Part shown: piece by piece, positions 14,831 through 24,590 of the stretch
How the letters are laid out: the number at the start of each line of letters is the position of its first letter
Position numbering within the stretch: the stretch's first letter is position 1
Assembly: GCA_944387915.1 (NCBI GenBank)
Contig: CALXGT010000050.1
Coordinates: 1 to 64,000 of the forward strand
Direction: 5' to 3'
Source of the DNA: an uncultured Clostridia bacterium
GTDB taxonomy: Bacteria; Bacillota; Clostridia; Oscillospirales; Ruminococcaceae
Length of the DNA: 64,000 nucleotides
Position numbers and translations under genes: made by a program
Notes under the pieces: generated by a model
Seen by the model: only the letters and a program-made list of their open reading frames with translations
Told to the model about the DNA's origin: nothing
Database searches by the model: none

Positions 14831-16654
14831 TTGATTAGAAACGACTTGCGCAATATTGCTATTGTGGCCCACGTCGACCATGGAAAAACCACCCTGGTAG
14901 ACGAAATGCTAAAACAGGGCGGCGCCTTTCGAGAAAACCAGGTGGTCGCCGAACGGGTCATGGATAACAACGACTTAGAGCGGGAACGGGGTATCACCAT
15001 CCTGGCGAAAAACACCTCGGTGACCTATAACGGGGTAAAAATCAACATCATCGATACCCCAGGCCATGCCGATTTCGGCGGTGAGGTAGAGCGGGTATTG
15101 AAGATGGTGGACGGGATCTTGCTTTTGGTGGATGCCTTCGAGGGCTGTATGCCCCAAACCCGGTTCGTGCTGCAAAAGGCGATGGAACTGGGACACAAAA
15201 TCATTGTAGTGGTCAACAAAATCGACCGTCCTGACGCGCGGCTTTACGAGATTGAAGAGGAAGTTTTAGAGCTTCTGTTCGATTTAAACGCTTCTGACGA
15301 CCAGATTAACAGCCCGGTTTTGTTCTGCTCCGGCAGAGCGGGTATCGCCTCCTTCAGTCCCGATATTCCCGGCACCGATCTGCGTCCCCTGTTTGAAAAA
15401 ATTATTGAGCATATCGATCCTCCCGAGGGGGATGAAAACGGACCTATGCAGATGATGGTCTCCTCCATCGACTACAACGACTACGTAGGACGCATCGCCA
15501 TTGGACGGATCACCAGAGGAAAATTAAGACGGGGCGACGAGGTATCGGTATGCGACTACCACAATCCGGATACCAACTACAAAGGAAAGATCGTTTCCCT
15601 GTACCAGATCGAGGGGTTGAAGCGCACGCCCTGCGAGGAAGCCACCATCGGCGACATTGTCTGCTTCTCCGGCATTGAAAATATTACCATCGGCGAGACG
15701 ATCTGTTCTCCGGAAAAGGTAGAGCCTCTCCCCTTCTCGAAAATCTCTTTGCCTACTGTCCAGATGACCTTCTCGGTAAACACTTCCCCCTTCGCCGGAC
15801 GGGAAGGGAAGTTTGTCACCTCCCGCCAGCTTCGGGAGCGTCTTTACCGAGAGCTTTTAAAAGACGTTTCGTTAAAGGTGGAAGACACCGACTCCGCCGA
15901 TAGCTTTTTAGTGTCCGGAAGAGGGGAAATGCATCTTTCTATCCTGATCGAAACGATGCGCAGAGAAGGCTACGAATTCCAGGTCACCACGCCTAAGGTG
16001 CTGTTCCAGGAAATCGACGGCGTCCGTCAGGAACCCATCGAGCGGTTAGTCATCGATGTTCCCGAGGAGTACATGGGTTCCGTCATGGAAAAAATGGGAA
16101 GCCGCAAAGGGGAAATGCAGTCGATGACGCCCCAGGGAAGCCGGATGAAAATTGAGTTTCTGATTCCCGCGAGAGGGCTCTTCGGCTACAAAAACGAGTT
16201 TTTGACCGACACCAAGGGCGAGGGGATCATGGCTTCTGTCTTCGAATGCTACGCTCCCTACAAAGGGGACATCCCCAAACGTTCCACCGGTTCCCTGATC
16301 GCCTTCGAAACCGGTACCGCCGTGACCTACGGCTTATATAACGCCCAGGAACGGGGGCAGCTCTTTATCGGGCCCGGCGTTGAGGTATATGAAGGAATGA
16401 TTGTGGGGCAATCTCCCAAAGCGGAGGACCTGGTGGTTAACGTCTGTAAGAGAAAGCAGCTCACCAACACCCGTGCCGCCGGAAGCGACGACGCGCTCCG
16501 TTTGGTTCCGCCGAAAATTATGAGTTTGGAGCAGTGCATCGAGTTTATCGCCGATGACGAGCTCATCGAAGTGACGCCAGAAAATTTAAGACTCCGGAAA
16601 ATGATTTTGGATAGAACGCAAAGAGCAAAGATGGCTGCAAGGTTAAAGGGATAA
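14831..16654 (+). CDS. typA: Ribosome-binding GTPase TypA/BipA
   Basis: TypA is an elongation-factor-like GTPase that helps 50S assembly, especially in cold or stress. The 607-residue protein is full length: G1 AHVDHGKT (about 13-20), RGITI, G3 DTPGH, G4 NKID, then domains resembling EF-G and the TypA-specific C-terminus ([13 protein letters not shown]). It starts at TTG, 7 bp after AGGAGGA. A bidirectional terminator follows. Confidence 0.96.
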   Translation: MIRNDLRNIAIVAHVDHGKTTLVDEMLKQGGAFRENQVVAERVMDNNDLERERGITILAKNTSVTYNGVKINIIDTPGHADFGGEVERVLKMVDGILLLVDAFEGCMPQTRFVLQKAMELGHKIIVVVNKIDRPDARLYEIEEEVLELLFDLNASDDQINSPVLFCSGRAGIASFSPDIPGTDLRPLFEKIIEHIDPPEGDENGPMQMMVSSIDYNDYVGRIAIGRITRGKLRRGDEVSVCDYHNPDTNYKGKIVSLYQIEGLKRTPCEEATIGDIVCFSGIENITIGETICSPEKVEPLPFSKISLPTVQMTFSVNTSPFAGREGKFVTSRQLRERLYRELLKDVSLKVEDTDSADSFLVSGRGEMHLSILIETMRREGYEFQVTTPKVLFQEIDGVRQEPIERLVIDVPEEYMGSVMEKMGSRKGEMQSMTPQGSRMKIEFLIPARGLFGYKNEFLTDTKGEGIMASVFECYAPYKGDIPKRSTGSLIAFETGTAVTYGLYNAQERGQLFIGPGVEVYEGMIVGQSPKAEDLVVNVCKRKQLTNTRAAGSDDALRLVPPKIMSLEQCIEFIADDELIEVTPENLRLRKMILDRTQRAKMAARLKG

Positions 16655-16657
16655 AAT

Positions 16658-16690
16658 AAAAAACGCTGTGCAAAAGCACAGCGTTTTTTT
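16658..16690. terminator. Bidirectional terminator after typA
   Basis: An 11-bp stem (AAACGCTGTGC with its complement) and an AAAA loop, with T7 on the plus strand and an A-rich flank for the minus strand. It separates typA from the convergent radical SAM gene. Confidence 0.88.
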
Positions 16691-17972
16691 ACGGCCGGAA
16701 ATCCCAGCAACAGTTTTTCGCTTTTTTTCCGCTTCCGCAGGGGCACGGGTCGTTTCGCCCCACCCCTTCCCAGCGTTTTTTCGCTTCCATACGGAAAAAC
16801 GAAGAGATCTCGCTTGGAGATTTTCCCTTTTTGACCATTTCCATTACCGTTTTAACCGGCTTTTCGGTATGGGCAAAAAAAGCTTCCATCCCCTTGCAAA
16901 GATAGTAAAGCCCCTCTTCTCCATCCTCGGTGACCGCAAAACGGTCTTTTAAACAGCCGCCCCGGCACAAAAACAGCCATGGACAGCGTTTGCATTTCGC
17001 CGTCAGTTTTTCTTCCTTGCTGTCACCGAACTTTTTTTGAAAGGGCGAATCCACCAACGCTCCCAAGGACGTTTCGGCAATATTGCCGATCCGATGATCC
17101 CCGTCTACAAAATGGTCGCAGGAATACACGCTCCCGTCATGCTCCACTATCAGCACCCGCCCACAGCGCGGCGCCATATAGCAAAGGCTAGCGGGACGTC
17201 CAGCGTATACGGTCGCCATCTCGGCAAACAACTGGACGTCTAATTTCCCAAGATCGTTTTGCAGCCATTCGTCGAAGATCACCGATAAAAACCGGCCGTA
17301 TCCTTCCGGCGTGACCGAGTCGGGGGTGACGTTACCCTGTTCATCCCGACAGACGATGGGAATAAACTGGATCCATCCGGTATTCAGGCTTCTTAACCCC
17401 CGATACACCGCAAGAGGTTCCTTGGCGGAGGCTTCGGTCACCGTACAGAGAAGATCCGGCTGGATCCCCGCTTTTTGGAGCCGCTTTACCGCCGCGGCCG
17501 CCTGGTCGTAGGTTCCGTTTCCGTTTATGTCTTTCCGAAACCGGTCGTGGATCCAGGAAGCGCCGTCGATGCTAAGACCCACGTCAAAATGGTTCTCCGC
17601 CAAAAAACGGCACCATTCCTCGTCGAGCAAAATACCGTTGGTCTGTAAATTATTCCAGCAAGAAAAGCCCTCCGGAAGGTATTTTTTCTGAAGGGCTACC
17701 GCTTTTTCAAAAAAAGGAAGGCCCGCCAGGGTAGGCTCGCCGCCATGCCAGACAAAAGAAATGTTGGGTCCGGGGCTGGCTTTGATATAGCCCCGGATAA
17801 ATTCCTCTAACATCTCGTCGGTCATCCGCGTTTGGTGCGGCTTCCCCGTTCGGGTTCCTGCCTCCAAATAGTAACAGTAACTGCACCGAAGATTACAGGC
17901 GGAACCTATAGGCTTGACCATTACAACAAAGGGATCTTTGGTAAAAACCGGTTTGGGCGAACCCATTTCCAT
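16689..17972 (-). CDS. Radical SAM/SPASM protein, anaerobic sulfatase-maturase-like, with SEC-C tail
   Basis: A 427-residue radical SAM protein resembling anSME, which oxidises an active-site Cys or Ser of sulfatases to formylglycine. The 4Fe-4S motif C-x3-C-x2-C is at C26, C30, C33 (CNLRCSYC). A C-terminal SPASM domain for auxiliary clusters has the series CYMAPRCG ... YSCDHF ... CKRCPWLFLCRGGC. The last 25 residues form a SEC-C zinc motif (GRNDPCPCGSGKKAKNCC). No sulfatase is in the window, so the target is unknown and other SPASM roles are possible. It is last in a three-gene unit after two alpha/beta hydrolases. Confidence 0.82.
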   Translation of the reverse strand: MEMGSPKPVFTKDPFVVMVKPIGSACNLRCSYCYYLEAGTRTGKPHQTRMTDEMLEEFIRGYIKASPGPNISFVWHGGEPTLAGLPFFEKAVALQKKYLPEGFSCWNNLQTNGILLDEEWCRFLAENHFDVGLSIDGASWIHDRFRKDINGNGTYDQAAAAVKRLQKAGIQPDLLCTVTEASAKEPLAVYRGLRSLNTGWIQFIPIVCRDEQGNVTPDSVTPEGYGRFLSVIFDEWLQNDLGKLDVQLFAEMATVYAGRPASLCYMAPRCGRVLIVEHDGSVYSCDHFVDGDHRIGNIAETSLGALVDSPFQKKFGDSKEEKLTAKCKRCPWLFLCRGGCLKDRFAVTEDGEEGLYYLCKGMEAFFAHTEKPVKTVMEMVKKGKSPSEISSFFRMEAKKRWEGVGRNDPCPCGSGKKAKNCCWDFRP

Positions 17973-17983
17973 ACAATCCCCCG

Positions 17984-18748
17984 CTATTTTAAGTGTTCCT
18001 CAAAGAAGGCGAAGACCTTCTCCAAAGAATCCATAGCCTGCTCTTGACGATACATCTGATTATGATAGTACCAGAAGCCATGTCCCGCGCCATCGTAACG
18101 ATAGAAGGTAAAGTCCTTGCCGTATTTCTTTAGGGTTTCTTCCATGACATTGACGTCATCCGGTGTCGGCGAGAAATCGTCGTTTCCGAAAATGCCAAGA
18201 AGCGGGCAGCTCAATTTCTCGGCGTAATCAATGGGAGCCACCGGCTGCGCAGGAGTAAGCTTTTCTTTGGGCGCGACCACGCCGCCGCCCCAGCAGTCTA
18301 CCGCCGCGTCGATGCCGTCTAACTGGCAAGCCGCGAGGAAGGTATGCCGTCCGCCGGAGCACATACCGATCACACCGGCTTTTCCGTTGGCGTTAGGCTG
18401 GTTCTTCAAGAAGGATAACGCCCCTTTGCAGTCTCCCATGACCGTTTTATCGGGGACGCCGCCCCCTTCTCTTACCTTTAACGAGACCTCTTCCGGCGTT
18501 CCATGGCCAAAGCGCTCGTAAATGTTGGGGCAAAGCACCATGTATCCGTGCTGAGTAAACCGTCTCGCCGCCTCTCTGCAATATTCGTCCCATCCGGGCA
18601 TATGAGGGATCAGCACAATGCCGGGGAAAGGTCCCGCTCCCAAAGGACGGGAAAAATACGCATGAATCGACTCCCCTTCGTCGCCGGGAATGGCGATAGT
18701 CTCGGCAATCATGCCCTGATATTCATCGGTTTGAAATTGATTCCACAT
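17984..18748 (-). CDS. Dienelactone-hydrolase family protein
   Basis: A 254-residue cytosolic alpha/beta hydrolase of the dienelactone hydrolase family. The nucleophile is C130 in GMCSGG, with a candidate acid at D190/D191 in FGNDDFSPTPDD and the histidine H223 in GAGHGFWYY, giving the family's Cys-His-Asp triad. There is no signal peptide. The natural substrate is unknown; degradation of aromatics is not suggested by any neighbour. It lies 36 bp downstream of another hydrolase gene and 11 bp upstream of the radical SAM gene. Confidence 0.85.
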   Translation of the reverse strand: MWNQFQTDEYQGMIAETIAIPGDEGESIHAYFSRPLGAGPFPGIVLIPHMPGWDEYCREAARRFTQHGYMVLCPNIYERFGHGTPEEVSLKVREGGGVPDKTVMGDCKGALSFLKNQPNANGKAGVIGMCSGGRHTFLAACQLDGIDAAVDCWGGGVVAPKEKLTPAQPVAPIDYAEKLSCPLLGIFGNDDFSPTPDDVNVMEETLKKYGKDFTFYRYDGAGHGFWYYHNQMYRQEQAMDSLEKVFAFFEEHLK

Positions 18749-18784
18749 ACAAAAACCTCCTTACATAATAACGCGAAAATAAAG

Positions 18785-19621
18785 TTAAAACGGATTTCCC
18801 GCATCCATCTGGTCCAGTCCAAAGAAGGTAAGGGCCTTTTGAATGAAGATATCCCAAAAGCGCCACTCATGGGCGTAACCTGCCGCCTCTTCGAAAGTAA
18901 TATCATAACCCTTTTCCAGCGCATGATTTTTAAAGGTGTTGTAGGCTTCCCAAAGGAAATCCTTGTCGCCGCAGCAGAAATACAGCTTCGGCAAAACACC
19001 GGTACCGATTTTTTCATCCAAAATCTTCCAGGTGTTCTCGTAGGAATTCCGGTACGCATCCAAACCGCCGGCGTTGGCGATGCTGTTCTGGGTCCGGGCG
19101 TTTTTAGGGCTGTTGGGCGCGGAAGCGTCTAAGTCTTCGATACCGTCCATACACATAGCCGGCGCGGACAAAATCGCCGCCGCCGCGAATTTTTCCGGAT
19201 GATTGACCGCGTATTTTAACGCGCCTCCGCCGCCCATGGAAAGACCGGCGATGAAATTATCTTCTCTCTTGTCCGACACCGGGAACCATCCGTAGATCAA
19301 CGGCATCAGCTCGTCAAAAAGGTAATCGTACATATTGTAGCCAGTAGCAAAGGTAGGCCAGTTGGAATAGTTGGAATTTAACGCCGAAGGCATGACCACA
19401 ACCAAATCCTTTTCGCAGGCGTAAAGCTCGATCATACTCTTCCGAATCCAGTCGGAGTAATCGCCGAAGGTTCCATGCAAAAGCCAGAGGACCTTATATT
19501 TCGCGCCGCTTCCGTAAAATTCCGTGGGGCTTTTGGATCTGGGTTTATCGGGGAGAATAATCCCCACTTCATGGTTGTTGCCAAGATACTGGCTTTCAAA
19601 ATTGATGGTTACAAGAGCCAT
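18785..19621 (-). CDS. Esterase D/S-formylglutathione-hydrolase-like alpha/beta hydrolase
   Basis: A 278-residue esterase of the putative-esterase (esterase D / tributyrin esterase) family. The serine nucleophile is S128 in AGLSMGG; an oxyanion-type HG sits at 49-50. No signal peptide. The start at 19621 is chosen because AGGAGA lies just upstream; longer in-frame extensions lack support. First gene of a unit with the dienelactone-hydrolase-like and radical SAM genes. The substrate cannot be read from sequence; small acetyl or feruloyl esters are typical for relatives. Confidence 0.8.
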   Translation of the reverse strand: MALVTINFESQYLGNNHEVGIILPDKPRSKSPTEFYGSGAKYKVLWLLHGTFGDYSDWIRKSMIELYACEKDLVVVMPSALNSNYSNWPTFATGYNMYDYLFDELMPLIYGWFPVSDKREDNFIAGLSMGGGGALKYAVNHPEKFAAAAILSAPAMCMDGIEDLDASAPNSPKNARTQNSIANAGGLDAYRNSYENTWKILDEKIGTGVLPKLYFCCGDKDFLWEAYNTFKNHALEKGYDITFEEAAGYAHEWRFWDIFIQKALTFFGLDQMDAGNPF

Positions 19622-19710
19622 AAACGTCTCCTCCCTTTCATAGGCATTTCTGCCTTTTCCAAAATAAAAACAGCAAAAACCAACGACGACCATCCGCCGT
19701 CATCTTTTTT

Positions 19711-19739
19711 ATTGTACCATATTTTTCAAAAAGGGTAAA
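19711..19739 (-). promoter_or_regulatory. Promoter of the esterase/DLH/radical SAM unit
   Basis: Minus-strand TTTACC (19734-19739), 17-bp spacer, TACAAT (19711-19716), giving a 5' leader of roughly 85 nt. Confidence 0.55.
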
Positions 19740-19790
19740 TAAACTTTGTGATAAAACTTTTTAAACTTTTTTCGGTCAATTTGCCAAAAG

Positions 19791-19820
19791 AAAAACGGGC
19801 GAAATATTCCGCCCGTTTTT
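19791..19820 (-). terminator. Terminator of the lipoprotein gene
   Basis: Stem AAAAACGGGCG (19791-19801) with CGCCCGTTTTT (19810-19820), U-rich end on the minus strand, directly after the lipoprotein stop codon. Confidence 0.85.
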
Positions 19821-19823
19821 CGC

Positions 19824-20561
19824 TTATTCAAAGTAGCCAAGGAAGGTATCCACATCCGTGCCGTCGAAACAGCTCACCGTGACCAAGCCCACCAAAGGCC
19901 CCTCCTCAAACAGAACCATATACTGTGCAAAATCGATACCGCTGATCGAACCGTACAGGGGAACTAAGATACAATCCTTTCCCCAAAGAGTTCTGGTTTC
20001 CTTCTCTCCTTCGGTATACGTCGCATCACTGCTGGCAGTAGCCTGGGCGTAAACGATATCCGCGTATTCCTCTAACGAAACCGCAGCCAGAGGGGAAGTT
20101 ACATCCAGATTCTCGTACATCAGGCTGATGTTGTTGCCGGTGGTTGTATCGATCACCATAAAATCGGCAAACACCGCCGCGGAAGCCAGCGCATCCGCTC
20201 CCTCTTCGGTAAACAAAGCCGCGTCAATGCCAAGATTTTGCGCCAGTTCTTCGTTGCTGTAAATGGTCCAACCCTCGGGGCACTGGAAAGTGATCCCCGT
20301 AGTTTCATTCTTGAAGGTATTGCCGTCCCAGCTTCCCACCGCGTAAGCGAAGGTATCATCTCCGGTGCTCTCCTCATCCTCGCTGCTCTCCGGCAGGGAA
20401 GAATCCTCATCCTCGCCGGAAGTTTCCGACGAAGGATCTTCGGTAGAAATGATCGCCCCGGAATTGGAGTTTTCATCGGAAGAAGAGCCCTTGTCATCCC
20501 CACACGCCGCCAAGCTCACCGTCAAAACAAGCGACAGCAGTAAAGCCAACCATCTTTTCAT
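19824..20561 (-). CDS. Lipoprotein with acidic Ser/Glu-rich linker, function unknown
   Basis: A 245-residue predicted lipoprotein. A lysine-arginine start and hydrophobic stretch lead to the lipobox LAAC at about residues 16-19. A low-complexity linker rich in Ser, Glu and Asp follows (about 25-70), then a folded domain of roughly 170 residues (SWDGNTFKNETTGITFQCPEGW...) that I do not recognise. The start is the ATG at 20561, after GGAGG. The gene has its own promoter and terminator, so it is monocistronic. The layout suits an extracytoplasmic sensor or binding protein, but nothing shows a ligand. Confidence 0.8.
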   Translation of the reverse strand: MKRWLALLLSLVLTVSLAACGDDKGSSSDENSNSGAIISTEDPSSETSGEDEDSSLPESSEDEESTGDDTFAYAVGSWDGNTFKNETTGITFQCPEGWTIYSNEELAQNLGIDAALFTEEGADALASAAVFADFMVIDTTTGNNISLMYENLDVTSPLAAVSLEEYADIVYAQATASSDATYTEGEKETRTLWGKDCILVPLYGSISGIDFAQYMVLFEEGPLVGLVTVSCFDGTDVDTFLGYFE

Positions 20562-20625
20562 CTTTTTTCCTCCATTCGTACATTCAAAAATGCTTTCCAA
20601 CGTTTCATTAGAAAAGCGCAAAAAC

Positions 20626-20654
20626 AGTATATCTTGTTTTCAATAGATTGTCAA
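20626..20654 (-). promoter_or_regulatory. Promoter of the lipoprotein gene
   Basis: Minus-strand TTGACA (20649-20654), 17-bp spacer, TATACT (20626-20631), 65 bp before the start codon. Confidence 0.85.
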
Positions 20655-20674
20655 CATCAAAAGATAAGGAAGCT

Positions 20675-22363
20675 TTATATCTCCTGTCTCTCTAACCACC
20701 CGCGGATCTGTTTTGCCGTTTCGGTTAACGCGCCCTTTCGGAAGGGAGACCGAAGCCCTACCGATTCTACCAACCCCACGAAGGTGTTGGTCCCTCCCTG
20801 GCGCAAAAACGCCATATATTTTTTCCATGCCTCGTCCCAATCCTTCATCGACTCTACCCACATTTGCAGCGCCGCTGTTTGGGCAAGGCTGTAATCGATA
20901 TAGTAAAAAGGATAGAGGTAAATGTGAAGCTGCCGCTGCCAGCCGGCGCCCCGCCCGTAAAAGGGGACCCCTTCCATGTCCAGATAAGGGCGGTACTGTT
21001 TTTCCAGCCTCGCCCAGGTTTGGTTTCTCTCTTCGGGCGTCATTTCCGGATGCCGATAGACTTCCTCCTGAAAATGATCCACTAAGCAGCCGTAAGGAAT
21101 GAATACCAAGGCGTCCTCCGCATGGGAAAGCTCATATTTTTTGGTGTCCTCTTTGAAAAAAAGATGGTGCCACGGCGCCGTCAAAAACTCCATGGACATA
21201 GAATGGGTTTCACAGGCTTCCATGGTGGGATTCCTTAAAAAGCTGTGGGAAATCTCTTTTCCGGCGATGTAGTCGGCAAAGGCATGTCCCGCTTCATGGG
21301 TCAAAACGTCCACATCTCCCGACGTGCCGTTAAAGTTGGAAAAGATAAAGGGACATTGATAGAGAGGCAAACTGGTACAGTATCCTCCGGGCGCTTTTCC
21401 TTCCTTGGCCAGGACGTCAAACAGTTCCATGTCGAACATCTTCTGAATAAATTCTCGGGTTTCTTTGGACATTTCCTCGTACATCCCCTTGCCCGCCGCT
21501 AAAATCTCCTCCGGCGTGCCCTTGGGGGACGCGTTGCCGTCGGGGAAACAAAAGACCTGGTCCCAATACCGGATATGATCCACCCCGATGCGCTTCGCCT
21601 GGTTCGCTTTAATCTCTACGGTAATGGGAACAATCTGCTCAATAACCTCGTTGCGGTAAGCGTCCACATCTTTTGCGGTGTAACAGTTTCGCATCTGCCG
21701 AATATAGGAAAGCTCCACATAGTTTTCAAATCCCAACGTCTTCGCCTGTTTGGTGCGGTTTTTCACTAACTGATCGTAAATATCGTCAAAGGCGTCCCGA
21801 TGTTCGTCGAAGAAGCCCCCTTCCGCCTCCACCGCCTTTTTCCGGATCTCCCGGTCGGGGTTTTCTTTATAAGCCGCAAGCTGCGCCACCGTCAGCGTCT
21901 TTCCCATAAAGGGGATCTTCGCCGAGGCGTAAAGCTTCTCGTATTCCGCCGCCAGGGCATTTTCCTCCTGCATCAGGGAGATGATCTCGGGAGAAAATCC
22001 CTTGATTTGCAGCGCGGCGTTTTCAAAAAAGAGGGTTCCGTATTCTTTTTCCAGCCTGCTTCGGTAAGGGGTTTGGAGCAGTGCTTTCAAAAATTCCTGG
22101 GTCTTTTCGCTGACAAAGGGAGCGAGATCGTCGTTAAATCTTCGCTCTTCCTGGTAATAAGGATCTCGCGTATCAATAGAATTTCGAATATACGCAAGGG
22201 AAGAGGCGGTCTCGAATTCTTCCCCCGCTTTTTCGAAGGCTTCCACCGCCGCCAACGCCTCGCCCTCTGACTGGGCTGTTTTCAACTGTTCAATATGATG
22301 GGAAAGGGTCCGAAGCAGCGCTTCCCGCTTCACCCGACGATAAGGTATCTCCTTGAATTTCAT
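20675..22363 (-). CDS. M3-family oligoendopeptidase (PepF/thimet type)
   Basis: A 562-residue cytosolic zinc metallopeptidase that cuts short peptides. The zinc site HEAGH is at residues 356-360 with the usual preceding FNGTSGDVDVLT context and a downstream glutamate in NPTMEACETHS. No signal peptide. It is the last gene after the DUF3048 lipoprotein (12 bp gap), so the pair and the upstream oxidoreductase form one transcript. The exact peptide specificity cannot be inferred. Confidence 0.93.
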   Translation of the reverse strand: MKFKEIPYRRVKREALLRTLSHHIEQLKTAQSEGEALAAVEAFEKAGEEFETASSLAYIRNSIDTRDPYYQEERRFNDDLAPFVSEKTQEFLKALLQTPYRSRLEKEYGTLFFENAALQIKGFSPEIISLMQEENALAAEYEKLYASAKIPFMGKTLTVAQLAAYKENPDREIRKKAVEAEGGFFDEHRDAFDDIYDQLVKNRTKQAKTLGFENYVELSYIRQMRNCYTAKDVDAYRNEVIEQIVPITVEIKANQAKRIGVDHIRYWDQVFCFPDGNASPKGTPEEILAAGKGMYEEMSKETREFIQKMFDMELFDVLAKEGKAPGGYCTSLPLYQCPFIFSNFNGTSGDVDVLTHEAGHAFADYIAGKEISHSFLRNPTMEACETHSMSMEFLTAPWHHLFFKEDTKKYELSHAEDALVFIPYGCLVDHFQEEVYRHPEMTPEERNQTWARLEKQYRPYLDMEGVPFYGRGAGWQRQLHIYLYPFYYIDYSLAQTAALQMWVESMKDWDEAWKKYMAFLRQGGTNTFVGLVESVGLRSPFRKGALTETAKQIRGWLERQEI

Positions 22364-22375
22364 TTTCTTTCTCCT

Positions 22376-23467
22376 TTACTGATTGTATGTAAAATACTGA
22401 CGCTGACTTTCGTCTGTCAAAGCGATATAGCTTTTTCCCACATTCACTTCGAGAGACGTTCCATCGGCGTTAGTAAAGGTAAAGGGATCGGTAACCCCGC
22501 CTTTTTCCCAATGAATGGGGACAATGCCCCCGTCGGTCATATAATATCCGTCTCCGCCGGCAAAGCTGACTTCCCGACGTTCCGCTTCTCCGTTATAGGA
22601 TGTGACCGAAGTAAAAAGCAAAATTACATTCCGATAGGTGAGACATTCCCCGGTATCCCCATCAATATGGTCTTCCCCGTTCCTTTGTTTTTGATACAGT
22701 TTACTTTCCTCATCATAGGTAAATCCTGAATTGTAACCGGAAGAAAACCGAATGAAAATCTCTGTTGCCGGCTTTTCCTCGAAGGAGATTTCCTCTTCGG
22801 CAAAAGCGAAGGGAGCCGCCGTCTCCCCTTGGATATCAACACCCTTCCCTTCTAAAACAGAAAGGATGCTTTCCCCGTTGATAAAAAAGCTGTGTTCTCT
22901 TCCCACTGCGGCCGCCCGATCCATATCCTGATAAAAAACGCCGCTTTGGGTGTACATGCCATCTACGTCATCCACGCCGTATTGACTGATATACTGATAC
23001 GCTGCCGGACTGCCCCCAAAATGGACATACAACGCATTCATGGGAAGTGCTATGGAAATATAGTAATGTCTCGCGCTTCGCACCGGTCCTACATAAGGAA
23101 TGTCGTATGGATCGGCATACACCGCCATCAGACGGGTGATGCCTCCTTCCACTACGACCTCGTAAAGGATGTCCGCCTCCGCGAGTCCCCGTTGGGGAAG
23201 GGCCTGGCCGATGTTGTTGACCATGACCGCCACCGGGCGCTTTCCTACCGCTTCTTCATTATAGCCCCCTTCTCCTGTAAGGGGATTGATTTCTCCGAGA
23301 TCCGTTTCCACCTGAGAAGCAGATTCTGAGGAAAAGGATGTAGAAGATTCCAGTTTTTGGATCACTGATATCGTTTCCTCATCCCCTTCCCCCGCCGGTT
23401 TTCCGCAAGCGGTCAATAACAAAAGGGAAAAAGCCAAACACATGGCGAGCCATTTACGCTTTGTCAT
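22376..23467 (-). CDS. DUF3048 (YerB-like) lipoprotein
   Basis: A 363-residue predicted lipoprotein. A hydrophobic N-terminus ends in the lipobox LTAC at about residues 18-21, followed by a polar linker and the DUF3048 core with the characteristic stretches GKRPVAVMVNNIGQALPQ, EADILYEVVVEGGITRLMAVY and VGPVRSARHYYI. The family is extracytoplasmic and of unknown function, common in Gram-positive anaerobes. Its first 14 bp overlap the end of the Gfo/Idh gene, indicating translational coupling. Confidence 0.88.
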   Translation of the reverse strand: MTKRKWLAMCLAFSLLLLTACGKPAGEGDEETISVIQKLESSTSFSSESASQVETDLGEINPLTGEGGYNEEAVGKRPVAVMVNNIGQALPQRGLAEADILYEVVVEGGITRLMAVYADPYDIPYVGPVRSARHYYISIALPMNALYVHFGGSPAAYQYISQYGVDDVDGMYTQSGVFYQDMDRAAAVGREHSFFINGESILSVLEGKGVDIQGETAAPFAFAEEEISFEEKPATEIFIRFSSGYNSGFTYDEESKLYQKQRNGEDHIDGDTGECLTYRNVILLFTSVTSYNGEAERREVSFAGGDGYYMTDGGIVPIHWEKGGVTDPFTFTNADGTSLEVNVGKSYIALTDESQRQYFTYNQ

Positions 23468-24479
23468 CCTGTTCCACCTCCGTAGGAAAAGAGATTCCCG
23501 CTTTCTTCCGAATGCGAGATAGCACCTCGCTCACCGTCAGCGAGAGATCGGAAAGAGCGCGATACCGCTCCCTCTCCCGTTCCCCGCCGTCGATAAGCGA
23601 GAAAAAGGTCTCCGCTTCGCCCCGCATCTGTTCCTCTTTGGAAGCGGTGGTGTACAGCGTCGTTTGTTCTCCATCGATCCCCACAAAGCGGAGATTGGTC
23701 AAATGGGAAATGGAATCGGTAGCTACTGTTCCCTGATCCCCTCCGATCTCCGAACCAATGACGCTTCCATCTACCTTAGAGTAGGTCAATACCGCCGTTT
23801 TATCCGGATAGAACAATAGAGCCGTGCCGCAGCTGTCCGCGCCGGAATCCAAAAAACGAGCCCATGCTTCGACGCGATCCGGTTTCCCAAAGAGAGCAAC
23901 CACAGGATAAACACAGTAAATCCCCAAATCCATCAAACAGCCGGTTCCCATAGCGGGATTGAAGATGTTGGGAAGCTCCCCTTTTAGGTAGGCGGGATAT
24001 TTGGAAGAATACTGGGAAAAATTGATCCGAAGCGTGCTGATATTCCCCGTTTTGGCCACTGCTTCCTGAAAGAGAGCAAAAGGCGGCATATGGATGGTGG
24101 GCATAGCCTCCAAAAAGACAAGGCCCTTGTTTTTTGCGAGGGATTGCAAGGCGGCAACCTGTTTTGGGGTTACCGACGCCGGCTTTTCCACCAGCACATG
24201 CTTTCCCGCTTCCAAAAACCGTTTGGCCTGGGAAAAATGAAATCGATTGGGAGAAGCGATGTAAACGGCATCGATAGCGGAAGACGCCATCTCTTCGAGA
24301 TCGGTATAAATTGTCGCCGTTTCCGGAAGGTCTTTCAAAAAAGCGTTTGCCGTTTCTTCTTTTCGGGAATAAAGAGCGCAAAAATCGAATTTTCCGGTAA
24401 GTCTGGCCGCGCCGATAAAGCTTTTCGCGATCCAGCCGGTTCCAATTACGCCGTAACGAATTTGTTCCATAGGTTCCAA
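23454..24479 (-). CDS. Gfo/Idh/MocA-family NAD(P)-dependent oxidoreductase
   Basis: A 341-residue oxidoreductase. N-terminal Rossmann fold with VIGTGWIAKSF (about 9-19), the EKPAS motif (VLVEKPASVT, near residue 95), and a C-terminal alpha/beta substrate domain. Members oxidise or reduce sugars and cyclitols; the substrate here is unknown. First gene of a three-gene unit with the DUF3048 lipoprotein and M3 peptidase; a good promoter precedes it. Confidence 0.9.
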   Translation of the reverse strand: MEPMEQIRYGVIGTGWIAKSFIGAARLTGKFDFCALYSRKEETANAFLKDLPETATIYTDLEEMASSAIDAVYIASPNRFHFSQAKRFLEAGKHVLVEKPASVTPKQVAALQSLAKNKGLVFLEAMPTIHMPPFALFQEAVAKTGNISTLRINFSQYSSKYPAYLKGELPNIFNPAMGTGCLMDLGIYCVYPVVALFGKPDRVEAWARFLDSGADSCGTALLFYPDKTAVLTYSKVDGSVIGSEIGGDQGTVATDSISHLTNLRFVGIDGEQTTLYTTASKEEQMRGEAETFFSLIDGGERERERYRALSDLSLTVSEVLSRIRKKAGISFPTEVEQDDKA

Positions 24480-24491
24480 CTCCTTTGGTTT

Positions 24492-24520
24492 ATTGTATCA
24501 CGACGGAAAATATTTTTCAA
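24492..24520 (-). promoter_or_regulatory. Promoter of the Gfo/Idh-DUF3048-M3 unit
   Basis: Minus-strand TTGAAA (24515-24520), 17-bp spacer, TACAAT (24492-24497), 12 bp before the start codon, implying a very short leader. Confidence 0.75.
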
Positions 24521-24543
24521 TTGATCCGCCAAAAGTCGAAGGT

Positions 24544-24572
24544 TTGCGATTTTTTTCTCCCTATGATAAAAT
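24544..24572 (+). promoter_or_regulatory. Promoter of the small membrane-protein gene
   Basis: TTGCGA (24544-24549), 17-bp spacer, TAAAAT (24567-24572), divergent from the oxidoreductase promoter. Confidence 0.55.
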
Positions 24573-24590
24573 AAGACGAGGAGGCGCAGT

